DNA of 8,517 bases from positions 1 through 8,517 of the forward strand of contig JAFPMR010000089.1 in the NCBI GenBank assembly GCA_017411235.1. The letters are read 5' to 3'. The notes beneath the pieces are model-generated. The model saw only the letters and a program-made list of their open reading frames with translations, did not search any database and was not told where the DNA came from. The position numbers were made by a program, and so were the translations under genes. The first letter of the stretch is position 1, and each line of letters opens with the position of its first letter. Positions 1 through 6,348 of this stretch are shown piece by piece. This DNA comes from Bacilli bacterium. GTDB taxonomy: Bacteria > Bacillota_I > Bacilli_A > RF39 > UBA660.

Positions 1-288
1 AGGAACTACATCCTCTGCTTTAACAAAGAAATAGTTATAGTCTTCATCGTCTTCCATTGTTACAGATAAATAAACTACTCCTTTTTCTTTAATTTCATAT
101 TCTACTTCAACTACAGAGTCCTTAGCTAGAGTACCATCCTTCCTCAAGTCATCGTCATATTTAGTAATACCTTCTGCTTTAATAACAACAGCTTTATAAG
201 TTCTAACTGTAGGAGCACCCATGTCAGCTTTTGCTATAAAAGGAACAAACATTATAATAGCTAATAATAATTTTAATAATTTTTTCAC
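1..288 (-). CDS. Secreted SH3b-like protein, paralogue of upstream gene (3' part outside window)
   Basis: A reading frame opens with GTG at 288 (GTG AAA AAA TTA) and runs in frame for 96 codons to position 1 with no stop, so the C-terminus is missing. The start is supported by AAGGTG at 300-295, 6 nt upstream, and by the previous gene's stop TAG at 292-290, which leaves a 1-nt gap. Residues 1-21 form a clear signal peptide: MKK start, Leu/Ile-rich core, and an AKA site before Asp22. The mature N-terminus begins DMGAP, and a block reading VKAEDVV lies near residue 90. The neighbouring 351-aa protein shares both the signal-peptide style (AD..AP) and VKAEDVV, so the two are tandem paralogues. 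By analogy this is an exported, probably membrane-anchored protein with an SH3b-like fold. Domain assignment rests on that similarity and is tentative; the export call is firm. Confidence 0.85.
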   Translation of the reverse strand, partial: MKKLLKLLLAIIMFVPFIAKADMGAPTVRTYKAVVIKAEGITKYDDDLRKDGTLAKDSVVEVEYEIKEKGVVYLSVTMEDDEDYNYFFVKAEDVVP

Positions 289-289
289 A

Positions 290-1345
290 CTATTCACCTT
301 TTTTCTTTCTATTGAATAATAGTAATGCTGTTAAAGAACCAAGTACTAATCCAACACCTGCAACTACACAACTAATTACAATGACCTTTGAATCAGTCTT
401 TTTATCTTCTTTTTTATCTTCTTCTTTCTTATCTTCTTTTTTATGTTTCTTAGCTTCTTTTTCTAAAGAATCATCTTCTACTTCTTCAATATAAGTAGCA
501 GTTTTATAGTTAGTTTCTATCCAACCAAACTTACCATCTATCTTAACAAAAGTATATTCTTGACCATTTCCAAAGAAGATAGAAGCATAACCGATAAATT
601 CAGTTCCTTTTTTAACTTCTTTACCATTGAATTCACCTAGACTAGTAGCAGCTTTAAATTTTCTTGGTATTTCAAATGCATAACCAATTTTATATCTACT
701 ATCTTCTAGTTTACATTCTTTACCATCATACTCAAAGAATGCTTTTTCATCTCTTTCAAAGAAATCACCAATTACTGTAGAACCTTTAATAGTACCGCAA
801 GAAGTTTCTTGATCATCATATAATACTACAGTTCCTCTATTAACATATGTTTTTTGAGCATATACCCAACCTTTTACACCATCTTTATCAACATAGTAAT
901 ACATTGGATCTGGTGTAAAATATTTATATTTTACATTTACATCAGATAATCTTCCAACCTCTTCATAAGCTTCACTAGGTCCAGCTCTTACTACTACTTC
1001 ATCATCGATGTATATTTCCGTTGGATCAGTTTTCATAACCATTGAATCATCAATGTCTACTTTACCTTTTGCAACAACATCTTCTGCTTTTACAAGTATT
1101 GTATCTTTTTTATAACTACCAGCTAAGAATATTTCACCATTAATATCCATTTGATAATAGATTGTTAAAGTAGTTCCTTTATTTAAAGTACCAACAGGTT
1201 TCTTATAATCACCATACTTATAGTAACTAACGCCTCCAGGTTCTACTACCTCAACATCATATTCATCATTTTCTGGTGCAGCTACATCCGCTTTAACAAA
1301 AAACGGAACTAACAGTAACAATAATAGAATTATTTTCTTTTTCAT
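290..1345 (-). CDS. Surface protein: signal peptide, SH3b-like repeats, charged linker, C-terminal membrane anchor
   Basis: 351 aa. The ATG at 1345 is preceded by GAAAGGG (1358-1352), 6 nt away. Residues 1-19 are a signal peptide with a VKA|D cleavage site. The mature region contains SH3b-like units at about 30-92, 109-166 and 230-280. The clearest is the middle one, with VVVRAGPSEAYEEVG near 117-131 and a closing GWVY at 159-162; the last one closes with FGWIETN. Between them, Cys183 and Cys211 are the only extracytoplasmic cysteines and could form a disulfide. Residues 288-319 are a Lys/Glu/Asp-rich low-complexity linker. Then comes one transmembrane helix (about 320-344) and a NRKKKGE tail, giving a type I topology with the domains outside. 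I see no LPXTG sorting motif. SH3b domains commonly bind peptidoglycan or surface polymers, but no catalytic domain is present and the ligand is unknown. The gene is near the end of the lemA operon, next to its paralogue. Confidence 0.88.
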   Translation of the reverse strand: MKKKIILLLLLLVPFFVKADVAAPENDEYDVEVVEPGGVSYYKYGDYKKPVGTLNKGTTLTIYYQMDINGEIFLAGSYKKDTILVKAEDVVAKGKVDIDDSMVMKTDPTEIYIDDEVVVRAGPSEAYEEVGRLSDVNVKYKYFTPDPMYYYVDKDGVKGWVYAQKTYVNRGTVVLYDDQETSCGTIKGSTVIGDFFERDEKAFFEYDGKECKLEDSRYKIGYAFEIPRKFKAATSLGEFNGKEVKKGTEFIGYASIFFGNGQEYTFVKIDGKFGWIETNYKTATYIEEVEDDSLEKEAKKHKKEDKKEEDKKEDKKTDSKVIVISCVVAGVGLVLGSLTALLLFNRKKKGE

Positions 1346-1364
1346 ACATATCCCTTTCTTTCCA

Positions 1365-1718
1365 TCATAATCTATTTATTATTTCACCTATAAAATATGA
1401 TCCTAAATTTAATATTAATGAAATCACATAAGGATTTATTTTTTTATAATTTAATACTTTACTATAGACAAATCCTTCACTAGCAAATGCTAGTATTTCT
1501 AAAACAATTAATGAATACATACGGTATCTCATACCATATTTCATCATAATATATATTGGTAAACTAACAACTAAGGGATTAGTCATTACATTAACCAATA
1601 TAACATTTAATATATCTTTCTTATTTCTTATACCTATTATTACACTAATTATAACTTCAATTATAATAGTAAGCAATAGACATTTAACCATTATTTTTGG
1701 TAAATCACTTAGATTCAT
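1365..1718 (-). CDS. Small four-helix conserved-type membrane protein of unknown function
   Basis: 117 aa. The ATG at 1718 overlaps the TGA of the preceding 42-aa gene (ATGA), so translation is probably coupled. A rather distant AAGGA (1735-1731) lies 12 nt upstream. About four transmembrane helices are visible, at 10-30, 36-58, 66-88 and 95-115, with almost no soluble part. The polar residues are concentrated in motifs: Glu21 in helix 1, a basic turn RNKKD (31-35), VNVMTNP (42-48), and LEILAFASEG (73-82) with Glu74 and Glu81. Acidic and Asn/Thr residues inside such a hydrophobic protein suggest a functional site or helix packing rather than a simple anchor. From memory, small Firmicute membrane proteins with a similar G.R.KKD...LVN..TNP pattern exist without an assigned role; I could not verify this. 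It stands 19 nt upstream of the SH3b-like surface protein and could serve its export or assembly, which is a guess from position only. Confidence 0.85.
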   Translation of the reverse strand: MNLSDLPKIMVKCLLLTIIIEVIISVIIGIRNKKDILNVILVNVMTNPLVVSLPIYIMMKYGMRYRMYSLIVLEILAFASEGFVYSKVLNYKKINPYVISLILNLGSYFIGEIINRL

Positions 1719-1843
1719 TTTTTCTTTAATTCCTTAATAACGAATATTAAAGTAAGAATCATAATAATAGCCATTATAGCTAAATAAATATAAAATACAG
1801 TTTCATTGCCTCTTATAAATATTGGCTTATAAATATATTTCAT
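1715..1843 (-). CDS. 42-aa single-span membrane protein
   Basis: A short gene that length cut-offs easily miss. It starts at ATG 1843 and stops at TGA 1717-1715, encoding 42 residues beginning MKYIYKPIFI and ending KELKKK. Three signs support it. A near-perfect ribosome binding site AAAGGAGG (1858-1851) stands 7 nt before the ATG. Its ATG overlaps the stop of the MFS gene (ATGA, 1843-1840). Its own stop overlaps the next gene's start (ATGA, 1718-1715). It also exactly fills what would otherwise be the only gap of more than 100 bases in the operon. The protein has a short polar N-terminus (RGNE at 11-14), one hydrophobic helix at about 16-36, and a basic C-terminus that should be cytoplasmic. 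It probably associates with the transporter before it or the four-helix protein after it. No family is recognised. Confidence 0.87.
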   Translation of the reverse strand: MKYIYKPIFIRGNETVFYIYLAIMAIIMILTLIFVIKELKKK

Positions 1844-2865
1844 CTTTTCTCCTCCTTTAATACCCATCCTAAAGCTATTGAACACAATATAGAGATAACT
1901 ACTATCAATATAATGTTAATTTGCATAGTTAGTTTAATAAAGAATATTGGTGCTGTTCCTAAGAACAAACCAATAGTAGTAATACCAAATGCTAAACCAG
2001 GAGTCTTCTTTAATACTGATACCAAAATACCTAAAGTAATAGCCATTGTCATACTAAAGAACATAACACCTATAATTGAAATAATCATTATATTATCTCC
2101 AAAACATAAGAATGGAATGGCTAGTAATGTAGAAAGTATTGCTACTTTTCTAATACCAAACTTATCAGATAAAATACCTCCCAAGCATTTACCTAATCCC
2201 ATTGTAAAGAAGAATATTACATTTTGAATAGTTGTTTTATTCCAACTTGTTGGAATACCATATCCTATATAACCTCTTACTACTACAACTAGTAATGCTA
2301 TTAATACAACAAAGTATGGATTAATATCTTTTCTCACATAATCAAATTCTTTACAATTACTCTTCTCATCTACATAAGTATTAGCTAGTAATATAAATGG
2401 TATTGTAGATAACATTGGTATTAATAAGATTAAAGGATGAATACCAGTAGTAGCAAGTAATCTACCAGTAATAACACCAAATGCTCCTCCACCAACAAAT
2501 ATTGCTGCAGGTGCTAATCTACCATTAGAACTTCTTAAAGTATTCTCTGCTCCAGCAACATGTAAACAACAATTGCCTAAACACAAAATAATTAAAGAAA
2601 CATAAATACTCATATCTGTTAAATTCCATATCAAATATGAAATAACTAATAGCAATACACCAATCATACCTACATTAATTTTAGGATATTTATCATTTAA
2701 ATATCCTATTAAACTTTGTGGTACAAAAGCAAAACCATCATAGATAAATGGTATTAACCATACTATAAAATGATTATTAGTTACTCTTGATAAATAGAAA
2801 AAACAAACTACTTCAACTATAAAATGAATATAAAAATATAAATAACCTGTTGTATTCTTTTTCAT
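1840..2865 (-). CDS. MFS transporter, fosmidomycin-resistance (Fsr)-like
   Basis: 341 aa; the ATG at 2865 has GGAGGG close upstream, and the stop TAG of the preceding gene is part of that site. Hydrophobicity gives about 12 helices (near 8-26, 33-57, 64-81, 87-105, 117-138, 143-161, 182-200, 212-231, 241-256, 259-283, 290-309, 315-335). MFS motif A appears in both halves: GYLNDKYPK at 54-62 and GGILSDKFGIRK at 229-240. Between helices 4 and 5, CLHVAGAENTLRSSNGRLAP and the following FVGGGAFGVITGRLL match the FHPEGA...GGN.G...GPLL pattern of Fsr-type drug/H+ antiporters. His102 is retained, but Pro is replaced by Val and the GP by GR. The protein is shorter than typical MFS members (about 400 aa) because its loops are minimal. 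The substrate is unknown, and drug efflux should not be assumed: its place in an envelope operon allows a cell-envelope substrate. Confidence 0.85.
   Translation of the reverse strand: MKKNTTGYLYFYIHFIVEVVCFFYLSRVTNNHFIVWLIPFIYDGFAFVPQSLIGYLNDKYPKINVGMIGVLLLVISYLIWNLTDMSIYVSLIILCLGNCCLHVAGAENTLRSSNGRLAPAAIFVGGGAFGVITGRLLATTGIHPLILLIPMLSTIPFILLANTYVDEKSNCKEFDYVRKDINPYFVVLIALLVVVVRGYIGYGIPTSWNKTTIQNVIFFFTMGLGKCLGGILSDKFGIRKVAILSTLLAIPFLCFGDNIMIISIIGVMFFSMTMAITLGILVSVLKKTPGLAFGITTIGLFLGTAPIFFIKLTMQINIILIVVISILCSIALGWVLKEEKR
1851..1858 (-). promoter_or_regulatory. Strong ribosome binding site for the 42-aa gene
   Basis: AAAGGAGG, read on the minus strand, lies 7 nt before the ATG at 1843 and inside the last codons of the MFS gene (Lys-Glu-Glu). 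It is one of the best Shine-Dalgarno matches in the window and is the main reason for calling the 42-aa gene. Confidence 0.85.
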
Positions 2866-2873
2866 AAACCCTC

Positions 2874-3815
2874 CTATAAATCATTAAGTGTTAAAGCTTC
2901 AACTATTTCTTTTAATAAATAGATTATTTCATTATCTCTTTTAACAGCATCTCTATTTACTAAATCATAACCCATTTCAAACATCTTTTTACTATAAGGA
3001 ATTCTAATATAAACAGTATCATCATCAATTAGAATATCAAAACCAGTTTTACTATTTCTATGAATCTCTTCTAATTTAACTAAAACATCTACCGTTAGAA
3101 TTTCCATAGCTTTTTGTTTATTATTTGTATAAACATCAAATTCTTTTTCAAACTTACTATAATCCATTTCTAATAATTCATCACAATTATTCATCTTGTG
3201 TTTGCCTAATGGATCAGTAAGACCTATTCTAGCACCTGTCTTTTTCTTTAACTTAAACTCAATAAATAAACCTTCAAATACCAAGTCTACAGAAGTTTGT
3301 ACTTTATCAGTTTCTTCATCAATATCAATAATATCTTGTCGTGCTGCAATAATATTCATTACATTAATCTTATAATCTTTATACTTAATTGATAAATGTC
3401 TTAAATCTAATATCTTATCAGCATCTTCATCATAGTTAGCATCATCATATTTTGATTTAGAATTAAATGCTATTCCATCATAGCACTCTGAATCATCAAA
3501 GTATTTATTAATTATAAAAGTTGATATCTTACTAACATATTCTTCTTCATATCTTTTTTGATTCATTAAAGAATTAACATTACTATTAATAGATTTAAAG
3601 ATCATAAATGAACCTAAAGCACCAAGAATAATTATTAAAGGAACATTCATTATTCTCATAATTAATAGAACTATAATAACACCTATAAAAACAAATCCTA
3701 CAATAGCATAAATATTATTATAGAGTATTTGATTATTATAATTAGTATGTTTCTTACCAAGTTCATCTTTATTTAATTCAATAAACTCTTCACATAATTG
3801 TTCACTATCTATCAT
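2874..3815 (-). CDS. DUF3137-family membrane protein, copy 3
   Basis: 313 aa, from ATG 3815 with AGGTGA 5 nt upstream; the TAG stop of copy 2 is built into that site. An N-terminal soluble helix (MIDSEQLCEEF) is followed by two membrane spans at about 35-54 and 57-76 and a large cytoplasmic domain. Family landmarks of DUF3137 are visible: a beta-rich segment ending VFEGLFIEF (179-187), then LEMDYSKFEKEFDVYT (215-230), a helix beginning KAMEILTVDVL, and a late strand VYIRIPYSKKMFE (268-280). DUF3137 proteins have no established biochemical role but are often encoded beside LemA, as here. An Asp/Glu-rich stretch (123-136, 161-171) distinguishes this copy from the other two. The gene ends 8 nt before the MFS start. 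Family call is fairly sure, function unknown. Confidence 0.85.
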   Translation of the reverse strand: MIDSEQLCEEFIELNKDELGKKHTNYNNQILYNNIYAIVGFVFIGVIIVLLIMRIMNVPLIIILGALGSFMIFKSINSNVNSLMNQKRYEEEYVSKISTFIINKYFDDSECYDGIAFNSKSKYDDANYDEDADKILDLRHLSIKYKDYKINVMNIIAARQDIIDIDEETDKVQTSVDLVFEGLFIEFKLKKKTGARIGLTDPLGKHKMNNCDELLEMDYSKFEKEFDVYTNNKQKAMEILTVDVLVKLEEIHRNSKTGFDILIDDDTVYIRIPYSKKMFEMGYDLVNRDAVKRDNEIIYLLKEIVEALTLNDL

Positions 3816-3823
3816 ACTATCAC

Positions 3824-4768
3824 CTACAATACATGGTTAGCTTCTACAGCATAATCAATAGTATCTAATATAGAAGTTACTAAATATAGATTTTGCATAT
3901 CTTTATTAATATATTCTTTATCAATAACACTTTCAGTACCATAATCAAATAATGAACCACGTTCATAAACTCTGATATATACTTTGTCTCCTATAAAAGA
4001 AACATCAAATCCATACTTATCAGTAGATGCATACATCTGTTTAAATATTTCCATTACATCAGAAGTTAACAATTGCATACTTTTAACTTTATCATCAGTA
4101 TAGACATTAAAACATTTTTCAAATTCGCCTGAATCCATTTCTAGTTTACTTTTACCTATACCTATATCATAGTTCTTAGTAATAGACATTCTAGTACCTA
4201 TACTATAACCCATATTAACTTCCATAAATAAACCATTAAATACAGTAGTAGTATGAGTATCACCATCAGAATCTGTAGTTTCTTCTTCTAAAAGAATATC
4301 CATTAATTTAATATCTTTATTCTTATACTTTAAACTCATTTGTTTACGACAATAACTTCTATCATAACTTTCATGGTAACCTACACTTCTATATAGTTGT
4401 CTAAACTCATAATGATCTCCTTCAAATATAGTAATATCACTATAAAATCTAGAAGCCATTTCTTTACCTATTAATTCATCATACTTTCTACTATACGCAG
4501 CCATCTTTTTACTAGTTAATACAGAGAAAACAACCATAACAATGACAATACCAAATACCAAACCCATCATCATCATTACAACTCCGAATAAATCGAAGTT
4601 TCCACGTTGAGTCAACATAATAAAAGCATTAATCAAAATAGCACCAACAATACAAATAATTAATGCTGTTTGAATCTTACGATAAAAAGCAACTTGTTCA
4701 AATTCACCTTTTAATTGTTGTTCATATTTATCTTTTAACTCTTCACATAATTTATCTATTTCTATCAT
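3824..4768 (-). CDS. DUF3137-family membrane protein, copy 2
   Basis: 314 aa from ATG 4768. A GTG at 4777 in the same frame would add three residues, but it lies inside the likely ribosome binding site AGGGTGA. Starting at the ATG also aligns MIEIDKLCEEL with MIDSEQLCEEF of copy 3, residue for residue. Two membrane spans lie at about 34-53 and 60-84. The DUF3137 landmarks are the clearest of the three copies: a TTDSDGDTHTTTVFNGLFMEV segment (164-184; Thr/Asp-rich turn, then FNGLFME), LEMDSGEFEKCFNVYTDDK (209-227), MQLLTSDVMEIF (231-242) and KVYIRVYERGSLFDYG (262-277). It is therefore the best representative for a family search. It is predicted to be a membrane-anchored cytoplasmic protein, perhaps in a complex with LemA and the other two copies. 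No enzymatic motif is seen. Confidence 0.88.
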   Translation of the reverse strand: MIEIDKLCEELKDKYEQQLKGEFEQVAFYRKIQTALIICIVGAILINAFIMLTQRGNFDLFGVVMMMMGLVFGIVIVMVVFSVLTSKKMAAYSRKYDELIGKEMASRFYSDITIFEGDHYEFRQLYRSVGYHESYDRSYCRKQMSLKYKNKDIKLMDILLEEETTDSDGDTHTTTVFNGLFMEVNMGYSIGTRMSITKNYDIGIGKSKLEMDSGEFEKCFNVYTDDKVKSMQLLTSDVMEIFKQMYASTDKYGFDVSFIGDKVYIRVYERGSLFDYGTESVIDKEYINKDMQNLYLVTSILDTIDYAVEANHVL

Positions 4769-4773
4769 TTCAA

Positions 4774-5739
4774 TCACCCTATCTCAAGGAAATTAGTATC
4801 ATAATAATGATGAACTAATCTTATTATTTCTTTAATTGTTTCTAAACATTTCATATCATAAATAACATTATTCTTATCTATTGGATCAAGCTTTGATACA
4901 TTAAATAAGTTATCAGCAATATATAAACGAATATATAACTTATTTCCATCAATAACTAAATCAAACTTACATGGACTAGTTTTATATAATTCAGTTATAT
5001 CTTGTAAAAATTCTGAATTTATTAATTGCATAGAACTTATTTTATCATCAGTAAATACATTAAAGAATTTTTCAAATAAAGAATAATCCATTTCTAATTC
5101 TTCTAGGTAATCCATACGACTATACAACTCATGATTTAGACATACACAAATCTTAAAATCAAATAATATATCCATATCTACTTCTACATATGTACCATTA
5201 AATAGATTATGATAAGATTTATTACCATCTTCATCTTGAGTTATCTTACCTACTGATAAATTGGCTAACCTAGTATTTTCATTTTCATTTACTAAAGACC
5301 ATTGATCATGAATAACAAAATCATTAGTTCCTTTTAAATAAAATCCTGCTTTTTTATATCCTTCTTCTATATTAAAAAAACCAAATTGAACATTTTCAAA
5401 ATAATAATTTAACAAATCAATTCCAACGGTATTAACATACTTACTTCTAAACTTTAAATATTGATCTGATTCTTTACCAGCTGTATCTCTTCTCATGAAA
5501 ACATATATAATTAAAGACATTAATGCAAATACAAAGATAATAATGCCTAAACCTAGAAACTCTAAAAAGATTTTTTCTGATGCAACTAAACGAACTATTA
5601 ATACTACAAGTGGTATTAATAATAAAGCGATTAGGAACTTAATAGTAACTGAATCTAAAACACTAAAATCGTTTTCTCCATCTAGTTTATCATAATATTT
5701 TTTCTTAATCTGTTCATAAACCTCATCGTATTTACTCAT
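4774..5739 (-). CDS. DUF3137-family membrane protein, copy 1 (most diverged)
   Basis: 321 aa; the ATG at 5739 overlaps the lemA stop (ATGA), with GGAGA about 9 nt upstream. Two membrane spans lie at about 32-50 and 61-82, followed by a soluble domain. DUF3137 landmarks remain but are altered: the usual FxGLFxE reads LFNGTYVEVDM (179-189). The next block, LEMDYSLFEKFFNVFTDDK (215-233), and MQLINSEFLQDI (237-248) are intact, as is KLYIRLYIADNLFN (267-280). The sequence DEDGNKSYHNLFNG (169-182) corresponds to the Asp/Gly-rich turn of the family. Being the first DUF3137 copy, directly coupled to lemA, it may be the main LemA partner; the changed GLF motif suggests specialisation. Function unknown. 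Confidence 0.86.
   Translation of the reverse strand: MSKYDEVYEQIKKKYYDKLDGENDFSVLDSVTIKFLIALLLIPLVVLIVRLVASEKIFLEFLGLGIIIFVFALMSLIIYVFMRRDTAGKESDQYLKFRSKYVNTVGIDLLNYYFENVQFGFFNIEEGYKKAGFYLKGTNDFVIHDQWSLVNENENTRLANLSVGKITQDEDGNKSYHNLFNGTYVEVDMDILFDFKICVCLNHELYSRMDYLEELEMDYSLFEKFFNVFTDDKISSMQLINSEFLQDITELYKTSPCKFDLVIDGNKLYIRLYIADNLFNVSKLDPIDKNNVIYDMKCLETIKEIIRLVHHYYDTNFLEIG
4775..4780 (-). promoter_or_regulatory. Ribosome binding site that decides the start of DUF3137 copy 2
   Basis: AGGGTG on the minus strand at 4780-4775, 6 nt before ATG 4768. It contains the alternative GTG start (4777-4775) and part of copy 1's TGA stop (4776-4774). Spacing and paralogue alignment favour the ATG. Confidence 0.65.
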
Positions 5740-6278
5740 AGATTAATCTCCACATTTTCCTTTTCTTCTTCCTTAGCTTCAAAATAATTTTCTTTTCTAT
5801 ATCCATATAACATAGCAAATAAATTACTTGGGAAAGACATAACTGCATTATTATAAACATTAACTTCACTATTATATACTCTTCTAGCAGCTTGTAATTG
5901 ACTCTCCATCTTAGATAATTGTTTTTGTAAATCTAAGAAATTCTCATTAGCTTTTAATTCAGGATAATCTTCTTTTAAAGCTATAACTCTATTTAAGTCA
6001 TTATTAGTTTCCATACCATCTTTAATACTTTCAGTTTGATTATATCTATTTCTAGCTTCTACAACATCTTTAAATAATTGTTCTTCATGTTTAGCATAAC
6101 CTTTAACTGTTTCAACTAAATTAGGTATTAAATCAAATCTTTGTTTTAAATAAACATCAATACTAGATTTACTATTTCTAATATTATTACTTAATCTAAT
6201 AAATTTATTCCTTTCTGCTATAAACATAATTATTAGAACTACTATAACTATTATTCCTATTACAATTACATTTTCCAT
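5736..6278 (-). CDS. lemA: LemA family protein
   Basis: 180 aa from ATG 6278. One N-terminal membrane helix (about 3-21) is followed by a long helical domain with the LemA signature. RFDLIPNLVETVKGYAKHE (47-65) is nearly canonical, followed by a helix to Arg76. Then come YPELKANENFLDLQKQL (105-121), the E.QLQAARRVYNSEVNVYNNAV helix (125-146), and the closing FPSNLFAMLYGY...YFEA (149-168). The length is normal for the family. A GTG at 6287 would add three residues, but it lies within AGGTGA (6289-6284), which serves the ATG at the right distance. LemA proteins are membrane-attached helical-bundle proteins without a settled function; the related MamQ is needed for magnetosome membrane formation. 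This is the first gene of the nine-gene operon and is followed by three DUF3137 genes, a partner family it is known to neighbour. Confidence 0.95.
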   Translation of the reverse strand: MENVIVIGIIVIVVLIIMFIAERNKFIRLSNNIRNSKSSIDVYLKQRFDLIPNLVETVKGYAKHEEQLFKDVVEARNRYNQTESIKDGMETNNDLNRVIALKEDYPELKANENFLDLQKQLSKMESQLQAARRVYNSEVNVYNNAVMSFPSNLFAMLYGYRKENYFEAKEEEKENVEINL

Positions 6279-6294
6279 TCTTATCACCTATTTA

Positions 6295-6300
6295 ATTATA
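6295..6300 (-). promoter_or_regulatory. Extended -10 promoter of the lemA operon
   Basis: On the minus strand TATGGTATAAT gives a perfect TATAAT (6300-6295) with an upstream TG extension (TRTGN). The -35 position (about 6323-6318, TATTTT) is poor, so the extended -10 must carry recognition. The expected start is near A6289/G6288, which leaves only about 10-11 nt before the lemA ATG and puts AGGTGA at the very 5' end of the mRNA. Confidence 0.7.
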
Positions 6301-6312
6301 CCATAGGTAAAT

Positions 6313-6341
6313 TTGAAAAAATACCCATTTTATGCTATAAT
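6313..6341 (+). promoter_or_regulatory. Strong sigma-A-type promoter for the riboswitch and 185-aa gene
   Basis: TTGAAA at 6313-6318, a 17-nt spacer, and TATAAT at 6336-6341 with a full TRTGN extension (TATGCTATAAT). The predicted start is at about A6348, one base before the riboswitch P1 stem begins, which supports both calls. Its -35 overlaps the -35 region of the divergent lemA promoter. Confidence 0.9.
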
Positions 6342-6348
6342 TACATTA

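Larger units (their letters stand above)
1..6289 (-). other. Predicted nine-gene transcription unit (lemA to SH3b-like genes)
   Basis: Nine minus-strand genes follow one another with no gap above 19 nt. Junctions, from upstream to downstream, are: ATGA overlap (lemA/DUF3137-1), the coupled AGGGTGA junction (1/2), TAG inside the next ribosome binding site (2/3 and 3/MFS), ATGA (MFS/42 aa), ATGA (42 aa/117 aa), 19 nt (117 aa/351 aa) and 1 nt (351 aa/last gene). I find no internal terminator hairpin with a T-run and no convincing internal promoter. The unit continues past the left edge. Confidence 0.8.

Noticed and set aside
312..494. Plus-strand open frame rich in Ser/Phe
   Set aside because: It is the complement of the Lys/Glu/Asp linker codons of the SH3b-like gene; no ribosome binding site and a low-complexity product.
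290..1345. Sortase-anchored surface protein
   Set aside because: The C-terminus has a helix and basic tail but no LPXTG-like motif before it.
1913..2227. Plus-strand open frame of 104 codons
   Set aside because: Lies wholly inside the MFS gene in antisense, with no initiation signal and no plausible protein features.
5495..5695. Plus-strand open frame of 66 codons
   Set aside because: Antisense shadow of the membrane-span region of DUF3137 copy 1.
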